This document shows positions 1 to 8,825 of a stretch of 64,000 nucleotides of DNA, piece after piece (position 1 is the first letter of the stretch; every line of letters begins with the position of its first letter). The notes under the pieces were generated by a model. That model searched no databases, was not told where the DNA came from, and saw only the letters and a list, made by a program, of their open reading frames with translations. Source of the DNA: Pontibacter lucknowensis (GTDB lineage Bacteria > Bacteroidota > Bacteroidia > Cytophagales > Hymenobacteraceae). A program made the translations under genes and the position numbers. The DNA is taken from assembly GCF_900156415.1 (NCBI RefSeq), contig NZ_FTNM01000001.1, positions 682,001-746,000 on the forward strand, given 5' to 3'.

Positions 1-52
1 GCAACAAGTCGAACGGCCCCTCAAACAACGGTAATTTAATTTCGAAACTCAC
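1..52 (-). CDS. scpA: Segregation and condensation protein A, N-terminal fragment (cut by window edge)
   Basis: Reading the minus strand from a GTG at 52-50 gives 17 codons, beginning SFEIKLPLFEGPFDLL after the start residue. This is the characteristic opening of ScpA, the kleisin subunit of the SMC-ScpA-ScpB chromosome condensation complex. The rest of the gene lies beyond the left edge. The only other support is a TATTTTTG -7-like element at 101-94 on the same strand, which would give a short leader. The gene is divergent from dxs. The fragment is short, so the call rests on one strongly conserved motif. Confidence 0.75.
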   Translation of the reverse strand, partial: MSFEIKLPLFEGPFDLL

Positions 53-439
53 TTCTCTGGCCTTTGGTTAATGCGCTGATCGCTGCAGATGGACAAAAAT
101 ACTAATTTATTCGGATGAAATAGCAGCGCGAGGGCTACGTTATAGAGGCCGTACCTGCATGATTTCCAAACAAAATAAGCTTACACCTGTATAAGTGTAA
201 CGTTATCAAGTGGCGCAATTGCTGTTAAGTTCCATCGCACGAAATCCTTATTGGCTATCAACCACTTACCACACTTATCGCATATACCACTGTTGGCTGC
301 CCTGACAGGATAGGGAGGAGAAATAGCAGCTTGTATTCTGAATTTTGCTAACTTTACGTTTTGTCTGGCTGATTGTATTTTGCGCGTTGCAAACTTTTGC
401 CGGAAAAATTTGTTGGAAGTCTATATTAAAGACATTTCT
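53..439. other. Divergent intergenic region scpA / dxs
   Basis: No convincing gene is seen here. A minus-strand -7-like element TATTTTTG (101-94, fits TAnnTTTG) could serve scpA. On the plus strand, TAACTTTA at 349-356 differs from the Bacteroidota -7 consensus only in its last base and could serve dxs. Neither has a clear -33 TTTG at the usual spacing, so both are tentative. The remaining roughly 200 bases show no repeat or RNA structure that I can identify. Confidence 0.4.
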
Positions 440-2362
440 ATGATCATCAAACCCGGAGAGCTGCTTGCCTCTATCGACTCGCCTGCCGATCTGCGCAAAC
501 TCAAGCCAGAGCAACTGCTACAGGTAAGCCAGGAGTTAAGACAATACATCATCGATGTGGTATCAATCCACGGCGGTCATTTTGGGGCCAGCCTTGGGGT
601 AGTAGAGCTGACCACAGCACTGCATTATGTGTTCCAGACCCCTTACGATCAACTGGTATGGGATGTGGGGCATCAGGCATACGGGCACAAAATCCTGACC
701 GGCCGTCGCGACAACTTCCATACCAACCGCAAGTATGGCGGACTCTCTGGTTTCCCGAAGCGTAAAGAAAGCGAATACGACACCTTTGGCGTAGGTCACT
801 CGAGCACCTCCATTTCGGCGGCGCTGGGTATGGCCGTTGCCTCACAATACAAGCAGGAAGAAGACCGACACCACATCGCTGTGATCGGTGATGGTGCCAT
901 GACGGGCGGTATGGCTTTTGAAGCCTTGAACCACGGCGGCGCTACCAATGCCAACCTGCTGGTAGTTCTCAACGACAACTGCATGAGCATCGACCCGAAT
1001 GTGGGTGCTCTGAAAGAATACTTAACCGACATTACCACCTCCCGCACTTATAACAAGTTGCGCGATGAGCTCTGGAATGTACTAGGCAAGATCAGCAAGT
1101 TCGGTCCAAATGCACAGCACATTGCCTCTAAGGTAGAGAGCGGCATCAAGGCTACACTTTCAAAGCAGAGCAACCTGTTCGAAGGCCTGAACTTCCGCTA
1201 CTTCGGCCCGATCGACGGGCACGACATCAACCACCTCGTGTCGGTGATGGAAGACCTCAAGCGTATACCTGGTCCGAAGATTCTGCACGTACTCACTACC
1301 AAAGGCAAAGGCTTTGCCCTCGCCGAAAAAGACCAGACCAAATGGCATGCACCGGGTCTGTTCGATAAGATAACAGGTGAGATTTACAAGAAACACCACG
1401 ACACGCCGCAGCCTCCTAAGTACCAGGACGTTTTTGGCCATACGATGGTAGAACTGGCTGAGCAGAATGACAAGATCATGGGCGTGACGCCTGCGATGCC
1501 ATCTGGCTGCTCGCTCAACATCATGATGAAGGCAATGCCGGACCGTGCCTTTGACGTAGGGATAGCCGAGCAGCATGCGGTGACTTTTTCTGCTGGCCTG
1601 GCCACGCAGGGCATGATACCGTTCTGCAACATCTACAGCACGTTTATGCAGCGCGGTTACGACCAGGTGGTGCACGATGTGTGCCTCCAGAACCTGCACG
1701 TGGTGTTCTGCCTCGACCGTGCCGGCTTTGCTGGTGCCGATGGTCCAACGCACCACGGTGCTTATGACATTGCCTACATGCGCTGCATCCCAAACATGGT
1801 GGTAGCCGCCCCCATGAACGAGCAGGAGCTGCGCAACATGATGTATACAGCTTCACAAGAAGGAGCTGGTCCGTTTACCATTCGCTACCCACGTGGCGAA
1901 GGCGTGATGCCAGAGTGGCGCACTCCGCTGGAACTGCAGCAGATCGGCAAAGGCCGCACGGTGCAGGAAGGCGAAGAAGTAGCAATCCTGACATTCGGCC
2001 ACATTGGTAACTATGCCGTGGACGTTTGCCAGAAACTGAGCTACGAAGGCATCAACCCGGGCCACTACGATATGCGCTACTGCAAGCCATTGGACGAGGA
2101 GCTGCTGCATCACATCTTCAGCAAGTATAGTAAAGTGATTACGGTGGAAGACGGCTGTCTGCAGGGTGGCTTCGGAAGCGCCGTATTGGAGTTCATGGTT
2201 GACAACGGCTATACTTCTCAAGTGAAGCGCCTCGGTATACCTGACCAGATCTTCGAGCACGGCTCTCAGCTGGAACTGCACCGCGACGCTGGCTTCGACC
2301 CGACAGCTATCGAGAACACCGTGAGAGAGTTGATCGGTGTAACAGCGAAAGTGTCGGTATAA
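440..2362 (+). CDS. dxs: 1-deoxy-D-xylulose-5-phosphate synthase
   Basis: This thiamine-diphosphate enzyme condenses pyruvate and glyceraldehyde 3-phosphate to DXP, the first step of the MEP isoprenoid pathway, and also supplies thiamine and pyridoxal synthesis. The 640-residue product has the usual family length. It shows an N-terminal HGGHFGASLGVVEL segment, the ThDP-binding GDGAMTGG at about residue 150 with the downstream NDN, and the transketolase-type GIAEQHAV near residue 374 that carries the catalytic Glu. The C-terminal transketolase domain ends at about residue 625. The frame opens upstream at TTG 380, but ATG 440 (MIIKPGELL) matches where homologues begin. The gene appears to be monocistronic, with a strong hairpin directly after it. 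Confidence 0.95.
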   Translation: MIIKPGELLASIDSPADLRKLKPEQLLQVSQELRQYIIDVVSIHGGHFGASLGVVELTTALHYVFQTPYDQLVWDVGHQAYGHKILTGRRDNFHTNRKYGGLSGFPKRKESEYDTFGVGHSSTSISAALGMAVASQYKQEEDRHHIAVIGDGAMTGGMAFEALNHGGATNANLLVVLNDNCMSIDPNVGALKEYLTDITTSRTYNKLRDELWNVLGKISKFGPNAQHIASKVESGIKATLSKQSNLFEGLNFRYFGPIDGHDINHLVSVMEDLKRIPGPKILHVLTTKGKGFALAEKDQTKWHAPGLFDKITGEIYKKHHDTPQPPKYQDVFGHTMVELAEQNDKIMGVTPAMPSGCSLNIMMKAMPDRAFDVGIAEQHAVTFSAGLATQGMIPFCNIYSTFMQRGYDQVVHDVCLQNLHVVFCLDRAGFAGADGPTHHGAYDIAYMRCIPNMVVAAPMNEQELRNMMYTASQEGAGPFTIRYPRGEGVMPEWRTPLELQQIGKGRTVQEGEEVAILTFGHIGNYAVDVCQKLSYEGINPGHYDMRYCKPLDEELLHHIFSKYSKVITVEDGCLQGGFGSAVLEFMVDNGYTSQVKRLGIPDQIFEHGSQLELHRDAGFDPTAIENTVRELIGVTAKVSV

Positions 2363-2393
2363 GACGAATTACATTTGATATAAGGTTATAAGA

Positions 2394-2430
2394 CAAACCC
2401 CGCAGTTCTTCGAGAGCTGCGGGGTTTTTG
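2394..2430 (+). terminator. Rho-independent terminator after dxs
   Basis: A GC-rich stem (CCCCGCAG at 2398-2405 pairing with the strand ending GCGGGG at 2424) is followed by TTTTTG. It lies 35 bases after the dxs stop. Confidence 0.85.
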
Positions 2431-2498
2431 TTTTAATTCCATTGCAGGGGCAGGTCGCGGCCCATTGCCGCTAACTTAAAAAAACATTATATCCAAAC

Positions 2499-2599
2499 TG
2501 TCATCTCGACAGAATGGAGAGATCTGGATTATTTAAGCATTACTGCAATGCTTCAGATTTCTCACTGATAGAGGGCCTCTACTCCCAGTCGAAATGACA
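2499..2599. repeat. Dispersed palindromic intergenic repeat (REP-like), copy 1
   Basis: The 101-base element is bounded by the inverted ends TGTCATCTCGAC (2499-2510) and GTCGAAATGACA (2588-2599). Internal complementary arms GAGATCTG and CAGATTTCTC would give a long imperfect hairpin. A second copy with the same ends and arms lies at 30907-30983. The rest of the 2435-2779 gap shows no gene. Elements with TGTCATTTCGAC ends are familiar to me from intergenic DNA of many Bacteroidota, but no family name is assigned here. Confidence 0.7.
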
Positions 2600-2779
2600 A
2601 ACACGGCTTAAATTGACGGCATTGGGTTGTAACCAGCCCGCCGTAAAACCAATGGCGATGAAACAAGAAATTATCCTTTGCGATATACCTGCCAATCTAT
2701 ACTTTTATACCACCTGAAAACTACTCGTGCATGATTCGGACAGGTCGCGACCCGTCCCTACAGATAAACCCCACATACT

Positions 2780-3559
2780 ATGACAAAGCATGCTACCTAT
2801 ACCGACCAAGGCTCCGGCGATCCCATCGTTTTCCTGCATGGCTTCTGCGAGAGCACGGCTGTTTGGGCTGATTTTGCAAATCCATTGCAACAAAAGTTCA
2901 GAACAGTGGCACTGGACCTGCCCGGCTTTGGCGACAACACGCAAGGTATAGCAGACTACAGCATGGAAAGTATGGCCGACTATGTGAAGCAGCAGCTCGA
3001 GCAGCTTAATGTGAAGAAGTGCATTTTGGTGGGCCATTCCATGGGTGGGTATGTAGGGATGGCTTTTGCTGAAAGGTATAGCCACATGCTCAGCGGCCTC
3101 TGCCTCTTCCACTCCTCCGCCCTACCCGACACCAACGAGAAAAAGGAAAACCGAAACAAAACCATCGAGTTTGTGGAGAAGCACGGCGTAGAAAAATTCA
3201 TGCAGTCTTTTATAGAACCGCTCTTCTACAGCGAAAACCGCGATCGGCTCAGGAAGGAAATTGCGCTGATGAAAGAAATTGGCACTTCGACGCCCCAAGA
3301 GAGTGTAACCAAAGGCCTGGCCGCCATGCGTGACCGCCAGGACAGAACCGATGTGCTTGCCGCTGCTAAGTTTCCGGTGCTGTTCATTTTCGGTAAAGAA
3401 GACGGCGCTGTACCGCTGGACAAAGCCTTGGAGCAATGCCACCTGCCCGACAACAGCATGGTCTACTTCCTCGGCAAAACTGGCCACATGGGCATGTTCG
3501 AGCGCACCTACGAGACCCGCAAAGCCCTCGAGAAATTCGCTGAAACGATTTATGGGTGA
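2780..3559 (+). CDS. Alpha/beta-fold hydrolase
   Basis: The 259-residue cytoplasmic protein has an alpha/beta-hydrolase fold. It shows the oxyanion segment FLHGFCES near residue 20, the nucleophile elbow GHSMGG with Ser near residue 87, an acid candidate in FGKEDGAVP near residue 206, and a catalytic-His candidate in GKTGHMGMFE near residue 236. The composition resembles small carboxylesterase or epoxide-hydrolase-like enzymes, but the substrate cannot be read from sequence. The stop codon overlaps the start of the MFS transporter by 8 bases, so the two genes are almost certainly translationally coupled. Confidence 0.85.
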   Translation: MTKHATYTDQGSGDPIVFLHGFCESTAVWADFANPLQQKFRTVALDLPGFGDNTQGIADYSMESMADYVKQQLEQLNVKKCILVGHSMGGYVGMAFAERYSHMLSGLCLFHSSALPDTNEKKENRNKTIEFVEKHGVEKFMQSFIEPLFYSENRDRLRKEIALMKEIGTSTPQESVTKGLAAMRDRQDRTDVLAAAKFPVLFIFGKEDGAVPLDKALEQCHLPDNSMVYFLGKTGHMGMFERTYETRKALEKFAETIYG

Positions 3560-4727
3560 GGTTTTAAAAGCGCCTCCAGCCCGCGTCCTTCCTACTATTG
3601 TGCTTTCGCAGTTTGCGGGTACCTCACTTTGGTTTGCCGGCAATGCGGTGCTGCCGGAGCTCAAGGCTTCGTTGCAGTTGCAGGACGGTGCCTTAGCGCT
3701 GCTGACTTCGGCGGTGCAGCTGGGTTTTATAGCGGGCACGCTGGTCTTCGCTTTTCTATCGCTGGCCGATCGGGTGTCGCCTCGCCTGCTCTTCATGCTG
3801 TGTGCTTTGCTGGGAGCTGCAGCCAATGCCTTGGTGGTATTTGCTGCGAAAGACCTTTATGCCGTGCTGTTGCTTCGGGCGCTCACCGGATTTTTATTGG
3901 CAGGTATCTATCCGGTGGGGATGAAAATAGCAGCCAGCTGGTACAACACGGGTCTGGGCAAGGCGATTGGCTACTTAGTGGGGGCTTTAGTACTGGGGAC
4001 AGCATTCCCGCACCTGATCCGGGCACTGGGTGCTGAACTACCCTGGCAGCAAGTGATGCTAGCGGTAAGCGCCATGGCAGCTACAGGAGGCTTCCTCCTA
4101 TACCTGTTTGTGCCTGACGGACCATATCTGAAGAAAGGCGCGACCTTCAAGCTCAGCAACATGCTGCAGGCTTTCCGTGACCGGGCTTTCCGGTCAGCGG
4201 CTTTTGGCTACTTTGGTCACATGTGGGAGCTCTATACCTTGTGGGCATTCACGCCGCTGATCCTGGCACTGGCAATTCCACAACTCAGTCCCGGTGAGGT
4301 ATCGGCTTACAGCTTTGCCGTGATTGCGGCCGGAGCAGTAGGCTGTATTGGGGGTGGCTATCTCTCGCAGGTATGGGGAAGCGCTCGGGTGGCTTTCGTG
4401 CAACTGCTGCTCTCCGGCCTGTGCTGCCTGCTTTCGCTGGCGGTGCTGCAACTGGATACACCGCAACTGCTCATACCTTTCCTGCTCTTCTGGGGCATCG
4501 TTGTGGCGGGGGATTCGCCGCAGTTCTCGGCCCTTACTGCACAAACCGCCCCTCCACAGCTGGTTGGCACAGCACTTACCATTGTAGTTGCCATTGGTTT
4601 CGCCATAACGGTGATCAGCATTCAGCTCACAGGCTTTTTGTTCACGCAGTTGCAGTTGCACTATACCCTGGCGCTGTTGGCTGTCGGGCCGGCACTGGGC
4701 TTACTGGCGCTGCGACGCCTGGTATGA
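3552..4727 (+). CDS. MFS transporter
   Basis: The 391-residue hydrophobic protein has about twelve predicted membrane segments and resembles the major facilitator superfamily. The loop after segment 2 contains LADRVSPR, an MFS signature-like motif, and FLLAGIYPVGMKIAASWY resembles the TM4-TM5 region of CynX/NarK-like members. The ATG at 3552 overlaps the hydrolase stop by 8 bases. The same frame is open further upstream, but that part is antisense-like low-complexity shadow over the hydrolase gene. Substrate is unknown. Coupling to the hydrolase suggests, without proving, that it moves the hydrolase's substrate or product. Confidence 0.85.
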   Translation: MGEVLKAPPARVLPTIVLSQFAGTSLWFAGNAVLPELKASLQLQDGALALLTSAVQLGFIAGTLVFAFLSLADRVSPRLLFMLCALLGAAANALVVFAAKDLYAVLLLRALTGFLLAGIYPVGMKIAASWYNTGLGKAIGYLVGALVLGTAFPHLIRALGAELPWQQVMLAVSAMAATGGFLLYLFVPDGPYLKKGATFKLSNMLQAFRDRAFRSAAFGYFGHMWELYTLWAFTPLILALAIPQLSPGEVSAYSFAVIAAGAVGCIGGGYLSQVWGSARVAFVQLLLSGLCCLLSLAVLQLDTPQLLIPFLLFWGIVVAGDSPQFSALTAQTAPPQLVGTALTIVVAIGFAITVISIQLTGFLFTQLQLHYTLALLAVGPALGLLALRRLV

Positions 4728-4794
4728 AGCACAGCGTAACTTGTCTGGCTATACCTGATTTGGCAGCTTATGCATTGTATTTGCCTACCTAACA

Positions 4795-4826
4795 AAAAAG
4801 CCGGCCCAAATCGGACCGGCTTTCCT
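4795..4826. terminator. Bidirectional terminator between convergent genes
   Basis: AAAAAAGCCGG and CCGGCTTT form a stem around CCCAAATCGGA. It sits between the MFS gene (plus) and the lipoprotein gene (minus), with A-rich and T-rich flanks. Confidence 0.7.
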
Positions 4827-4849
4827 GCTCAAAAATATACTCTTATTTC

Positions 4850-5281
4850 TTAGTCGGCTTTCAGCTCCATTTTAGAGCCATCACCACCTACCAGGTGCAT
4901 TTCTTTGTCTGTCAGTTTCTCTACTGTGAAGTTCTGCGACACGTCAGATCCTTCAAAAGTCAACGACAATCGTCTGCCTGCCTGGTCGTAGGTCCAGGTG
5001 CCGGTTTCAAGTGAGCCACCGCCACCCATGGCAAAGCGCCCATCCGAGTAAAACTGCATTGTTTCCTGCTTCTCTTCTCTGGTCAGTTTGTCTTTGTCGC
5101 CGGAGGCGGTGAGTTCTTTGTCAGCTTTCCAGGTCTTGCTGCTGCCACCTGAGATCATGTTGGCGTTACCCGCATCATCGCTATTGCCTCCGCAGCTAGC
5201 CATGAAGGCCATCAGCATGAAGGCCATCACAAAGGTCCAGGAGGTTTTTACTCTGTTCAATGTCGCATTCATCTTATTCAT
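4850..5281 (-). CDS. Lipocalin-like lipoprotein, function unknown
   Basis: The 143-residue protein has a signal peptide ending in the lipobox FMASC (Cys at residue 30), so it should be lipid-anchored. The mature part begins with a Gly/Asn/Asp linker. It then contains alternating hydrophobic strands with motifs such as FYSDGRFAMGGG, GTWTYD and RRLSLTFEG, a pattern typical of lipocalin-like (DUF4923/lipocalin_5-type) Bacteroidota lipoproteins that measure departure from a baseline. ATG at 5281 or the in-frame ATG at 5272 could be the start. It stands alone and faces the MFS gene. Confidence 0.7.
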   Translation of the reverse strand: MNKMNATLNRVKTSWTFVMAFMLMAFMASCGGNSDDAGNANMISGGSSKTWKADKELTASGDKDKLTREEKQETMQFYSDGRFAMGGGGSLETGTWTYDQAGRRLSLTFEGSDVSQNFTVEKLTDKEMHLVGGDGSKMELKAD

Positions 5282-5487
5282 AGTTTATGGTTGTACATAC
5301 CTGCGCCTGCTCATGCAGGAGACGTGCATTGATTACGGCTAAAATATATGAAAGTTAATGCAAGCCGCCTTAATGAAACCAATCACGCAGGCACCACAAC
5401 CATGCCCCCCTATTGGCGTATCTATTTAAGCAGCTGTGTATTCACGGTTCTGCTTAAAACGAGTACTGACATTAAAATAACTGAAAT

Positions 5488-5802
5488 ATGGGATTGCGTG
5501 ATTTTTTCAAAAAAGGAGAACAAGAACCTGCCAAGAAGAGCTCCGATCAGGTTAACAAAGTGCCCGGTCAGTCCGAGGACCATAAGTTTTTCACAAACAA
5601 AGACGAGCAGCAGGTAACAGACCCAAGTGCCAACCAGGATGTGTATACCGTGCAGAGCGGCGACTCACTCTCCAAGATCGCCAAGAAGCTCTACGGCGAT
5701 GCCAACGCCTGGAACAGAATTTACGAAGCGAACAAGGACACTATCGGTGGAAACCCAGACCTGATCCGTCCGGGGCAGCGTTTTAAAATTCCGAGAACTT
5801 AA
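5488..5802 (+). CDS. LysM domain protein
   Basis: The 104-residue protein has no signal peptide. The N-terminal half (1-50) is charged and probably flexible. Residues 52-103 form one LysM domain: YTVQSGDSLSKIAKKLYGD, then a WNRIYEANKD helix and the closing LIRPGQRFKIP. LysM binds peptidoglycan or related glycans. The architecture resembles the LysM half of the E. coli potassium-binding protein Kbp (YgaU) but lacks the BON domain. Without an export signal it may act in the cytoplasm as Kbp does. A terminator follows 20 bases after the stop. Confidence 0.85.
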   Translation: MGLRDFFKKGEQEPAKKSSDQVNKVPGQSEDHKFFTNKDEQQVTDPSANQDVYTVQSGDSLSKIAKKLYGDANAWNRIYEANKDTIGGNPDLIRPGQRFKIPRT

Positions 5803-5820
5803 GCAGCACTTGCTATAAAA

Positions 5821-5859
5821 CAAAAACAGCCGGTTTCTGCAGAAGCCGGCTGTTTTTGT
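5821..5859. terminator. Bidirectional terminator between convergent genes
   Basis: AAAAACAGCCGG pairs with CCGGCTGTTTTT around a 12-base loop. It serves both the LysM gene (plus) and the MORN/TonB-like gene (minus). Confidence 0.85.
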
Positions 5860-5860
5860 T

Positions 5861-7015
5861 TTATAGATTAAGCGGATATCTATACCGCGTGTAAATGGGT
5901 TCAAGGTTACGGGTCGCAGGTTTCCATATAGGCATTGCAGTAAATCCTTTTGTGATAATGTCTTTTACTATTTCTTCCTGTATACCTTTTGGGAGAATCA
6001 CATTTCCTACCTTTCCTTCATCCGTGATATCAAAGTCTACATAAACTACCTTCTCAAATTTAACCCCTGATAGTTTCAAAGGGTTAATGATGTATTTGTT
6101 CATGTAACTCTGGTAAGCCTTATCTCCACCTGGAAACTCAGGTGCTGTTGTTGGATGCTCTTCATATATAAAGGGTTTGCCCTCCAGTTGAGCATATACC
6201 TTATAGTAGTCCGGCTTCGATTTAACTTTCACAGCTTCCACTTCCCATCCCATCACACTAGCTACTACAGGATAATTCCCTGCATATATTTGCGGGTCAA
6301 CCATCCACCTCTCTACTTTTTCCAAATAGTAAGGCTCATTCCCTACTTCAAATCTATCAATGCCCGGATTAAGATAAGCTAAACTTGGCTTGAATTTCTG
6401 GTCTTTTACCAGCTCACCATTAGAGAATAACTGCTCTATCTCTGACTGCCCTTTCTTATTGGTTCTGCGCCAAAGCCCATCTTTCAGACCGTTGCGGTAA
6501 CTCCCCTCTAACATGGCCTTGCTATTTTCGTCCTCTTCCAGCTTGATGCTAACCCTGCCGTTGCCGTTTACCACCTGCTGTTTCCCGTCTTCGCTCCAGC
6601 TGTGCATTACTTTTATGCCCAGGCTGTCATAGAGCAGCACGTTCATTAACTGGCCGTTGGGCCACCAGAACTTCCACTCTCCCACACGATGGTCGTTTTC
6701 GTAGGCGCCACTGCTCTCTGGTTTCCCATCAAAATGAAAGAACTGCCAGTGTCCTCTCTTCACCCCCTTATCATAAAAGCCATTTGCCAGCACCTTGCCG
6801 TTCGAGTAGTAGTCAATCACATCGCCATCGAAACTAAACCCTCGCAACGTGCTGAATTTGGCTACTGTATCCGGCATTATAACTGAGCGGGCAAATGCCG
6901 CATGTTCCTGCTTGGTAATCAGCCAGTTCGTGTTATAGAATATCATCTTTTCTTGCTGCGCGAAGGCCGTACCCAACCATAGCGTAAAGAAAACAGAAAG
7001 TATAGCGTGTTTCAT
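5861..7015 (-). CDS. Exported protein with MORN-like repeats and a TonB C-terminal-like domain
   Basis: The 384-residue protein has a signal peptide ending near AFAQQ. Residues 60-210 hold MORN-variant repeats of the YwqK type (GHWQFFHFDGKPESSGAY, GEWKFWWPNGQ, EGSYRNGLKDGLWRR). Residues 285-384 resemble the TonB C-terminal domain, with the typical PEFPGGDKAYQSYMNKYIINP opening and VDFDITDEGKVGNVILPKGI core. In Bacteroidota this combination is common in proteins annotated as energy transducer TonB or YwqK-family. There is no N-terminal proline-rich spanning region, so a role as a true TonB energy transducer is doubtful. The role is unknown. Confidence 0.7.
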   Translation of the reverse strand: MKHAILSVFFTLWLGTAFAQQEKMIFYNTNWLITKQEHAAFARSVIMPDTVAKFSTLRGFSFDGDVIDYYSNGKVLANGFYDKGVKRGHWQFFHFDGKPESSGAYENDHRVGEWKFWWPNGQLMNVLLYDSLGIKVMHSWSEDGKQQVVNGNGRVSIKLEEDENSKAMLEGSYRNGLKDGLWRRTNKKGQSEIEQLFSNGELVKDQKFKPSLAYLNPGIDRFEVGNEPYYLEKVERWMVDPQIYAGNYPVVASVMGWEVEAVKVKSKPDYYKVYAQLEGKPFIYEEHPTTAPEFPGGDKAYQSYMNKYIINPLKLSGVKFEKVVYVDFDITDEGKVGNVILPKGIQEEIVKDIITKGFTAMPIWKPATRNLEPIYTRYRYPLNL

Positions 7016-7046
7016 AAAAGAATAAATTCAGGCGGCAAACATAATC

Positions 7047-7085
7047 AAAAAAGCCCGCCGGACCATACAAGTCCTGCGGGCTTTT
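7047..7085. terminator. Terminator downstream of ndk
   Basis: AAAAAGCCCGC and GCGGGCTTTT form a stem, with TTTT/AAAA tracts on each side. On the minus strand it lies 29 bases past the ndk stop. Confidence 0.75.
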
Positions 7086-7113
7086 GAGAAATCAATAAGT
7101 AGTCTTTAGTGGC

Positions 7114-7533
7114 CTAGAAACGCTCGTCGGCAGCGAAGAAGAAGTCGCCTTCGATCTGCGCGTTCTCGTCTGAGTCAGAGCCGTGCACGGCGTTTGCCTC
7201 GATAGACTTGGCGTATACCTTACGGATGGTGCCTTCCTCAGCCTGAGCAGGGTTGGTAGCGCCGATCAGCTTGCGGAAATCCTCCACAGCGTTGTCCTTC
7301 TCCAGGATCATGGCTACGATCGGGCCGGATGACATGTATTTTACCAGATCGCCGTAGAAAGGACGCTCCTTGTGCACTTCATAGAACTTACCGGCACGCT
7401 CCTCCGTCAGTCTTGTCTTCTTCATCGCCACGATGCGGAAGCCGCCTTCCTCGATCATTTTAGTAATGCCACCAATGTGGTTATCCGCCACTGCATCCGG
7501 CTTAATCATGGTAAATGTGATGTTTCCAGCCAT
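7114..7533 (-). CDS. ndk: Nucleoside-diphosphate kinase
   Basis: This enzyme transfers the gamma phosphate of ATP to nucleoside diphosphates through a phosphohistidine. The 139-residue product is of standard length. It opens with the family pattern [10 protein letters not shown] and carries the active-site segment NAVHGSDS, with the catalytic His near residue 117. The open frame extends 14 codons upstream, but [13 protein letters not shown] at 7533 is where homologues begin, and a -7 element lies 40 bases upstream. The gene is divergent from the DHH phosphoesterase gene. Confidence 0.95.
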   Translation of the reverse strand: MAGNITFTMIKPDAVADNHIGGITKMIEEGGFRIVAMKKTRLTEERAGKFYEVHKERPFYGDLVKYMSSGPIVAMILEKDNAVEDFRKLIGATNPAQAEEGTIRKVYAKSIEANAVHGSDSDENAQIEGDFFFAADERF

Positions 7534-7572
7534 GTCTATTCTGTTAATGTGTGTATGTTTCGTTTTGAAGGG

Positions 7573-7580
7573 CAAAATTA
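7573..7580 (-). promoter_or_regulatory. -7 promoter element of ndk
   Basis: The minus strand reads TAATTTTG, a full match to TAnnTTTG, followed by GCCC as is common in this window. It places the transcript start about 30 bases before the ndk ATG. No clear -33 TTTG was found at 19 bases. Confidence 0.55.
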
Positions 7581-7779
7581 GTGCATTTAGCTCAATTATA
7601 GCAGCACTTCGCCCATACTTTCTGCAAATATTTATACCGGAGCACGCCCTGCTATACCTTCCGCCCCCTCCTAGAGCGGCCTACGGCGTCTTAAAACGCT
7701 ATTTTATTGCATTAGAAGTTATTTCTTCAGAAATTCGCGCCTTATATCCCTATTAATCAGCGGATTTATAACAAGCTTT

Positions 7780-8799
7780 ATGCATGACATTAATGCTCTC
7801 AAAGAGCTTCTGAGAGAACCTAAAGAGGTGATGATCACCACCCACCATAAACCTGACGCCGATGCCCTTGGCTCGTCGCTGGGTCTTGCCGGATACCTCA
7901 AAAAAATAGGCCACCGGGTTACCGTGATCACGCCTTCCGATTACCCAAGCTTTCTGAACTGGATGGAAGGCAATGAAGATGTGATCGTATACTCTGAGAA
8001 AAACGATGCCCTCGTGCAGCGTATCATCAAAGAGTCACAGGTTATCTTCTGCCTCGACTTCTCTAACCTGTCGCGCATCAACGAGATGGGCGAGTACATC
8101 CGCAACGCCAAGGGCACCAAGGTACTGGTAGACCACCACCTGCAGCCCGAGGATTTTGCCGATCTTGACTTCTCTAACCCGAAGGCAGCCGCCACAGCCG
8201 AGCTGGTATACGACCTGATCAAGGCGATGGGCGACGGCGACAAGATAGACACAGGTATAGGCGAGTGCCTCTACGCCGGCATTATGACCGACACAGGCTC
8301 TTTCCGCCACCCGAGCACTTCCAAAAACGTGCACCTGATCATTGCCGACCTGCTGCACATTGGGGTAAACACCTCTAACATACACCGCCTGATCTACGAC
8401 AGCTCCTCGGAACTGCGCCTGCGCTTTCTGGGTTATGCACTCAAAGACAAACTGGTGGTGCTGCCCGAATATAAAACGGCCTACATTGCCATTACAGCCG
8501 ATGAGCTAAAGGCTTATGACTCTAAGACAGGTGATACCGAGGGCCTGGTAAACTTTGCGCTCTCGATTGAGGGCATTGTTTTTGCAGCCGTAATCATCGA
8601 CCGCGTACAAGCTGTGAAGATGTCTTTCCGCTCGGTGGGCGACTTCTCGGTAAACGAATTTGCCCGTGCGAACTTTAACGGTGGCGGTCACAAAAATGCA
8701 GCCGGCGGCATGTCTCTTGACACACTCGAGAACACCGTAGCCAAATTTGAAAGCCTGCTGCCGCAGTACAAAGAGCAGTTGCTGGCTTCTGTTAAGTAA
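7780..8799 (+). CDS. nrnA: DHH-family phosphoesterase, NrnA-like oligoribonuclease/pAp phosphatase
   Basis: The 339-residue cytoplasmic enzyme shows DHH motif I in HKPDADALGSSLG (about residues 23-35), the Asp motif in VIFCLDFS (about 90), the DHH motif proper in VLVDHHLQ (about 115), and a C-terminal DHHA1 domain with GGGHKNAAGG near residue 305. This order and length match bacterial NrnA, which degrades nanoRNAs and dephosphorylates 3',5'-pAp. Other DHH phosphoesterases such as c-di-AMP hydrolases have similar cores, so substrate is inferred. The FKBP lipoprotein gene follows after 26 bases and may be cotranscribed. Confidence 0.85.
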   Translation: MHDINALKELLREPKEVMITTHHKPDADALGSSLGLAGYLKKIGHRVTVITPSDYPSFLNWMEGNEDVIVYSEKNDALVQRIIKESQVIFCLDFSNLSRINEMGEYIRNAKGTKVLVDHHLQPEDFADLDFSNPKAAATAELVYDLIKAMGDGDKIDTGIGECLYAGIMTDTGSFRHPSTSKNVHLIIADLLHIGVNTSNIHRLIYDSSSELRLRFLGYALKDKLVVLPEYKTAYIAITADELKAYDSKTGDTEGLVNFALSIEGIVFAAVIIDRVQAVKMSFRSVGDFSVNEFARANFNGGGHKNAAGGMSLDTLENTVAKFESLLPQYKEQLLASVK

Positions 8800-8825
8800 A
8801 ACATATTTTATCCAACCTATAACCC

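Noticed and set aside
380..439. TTG-initiated 20-residue N-terminal extension of dxs
   Set aside because: The added residues are unlike Dxs N-termini, and the region holds promoter-like sequence; ATG 440 fits the family.
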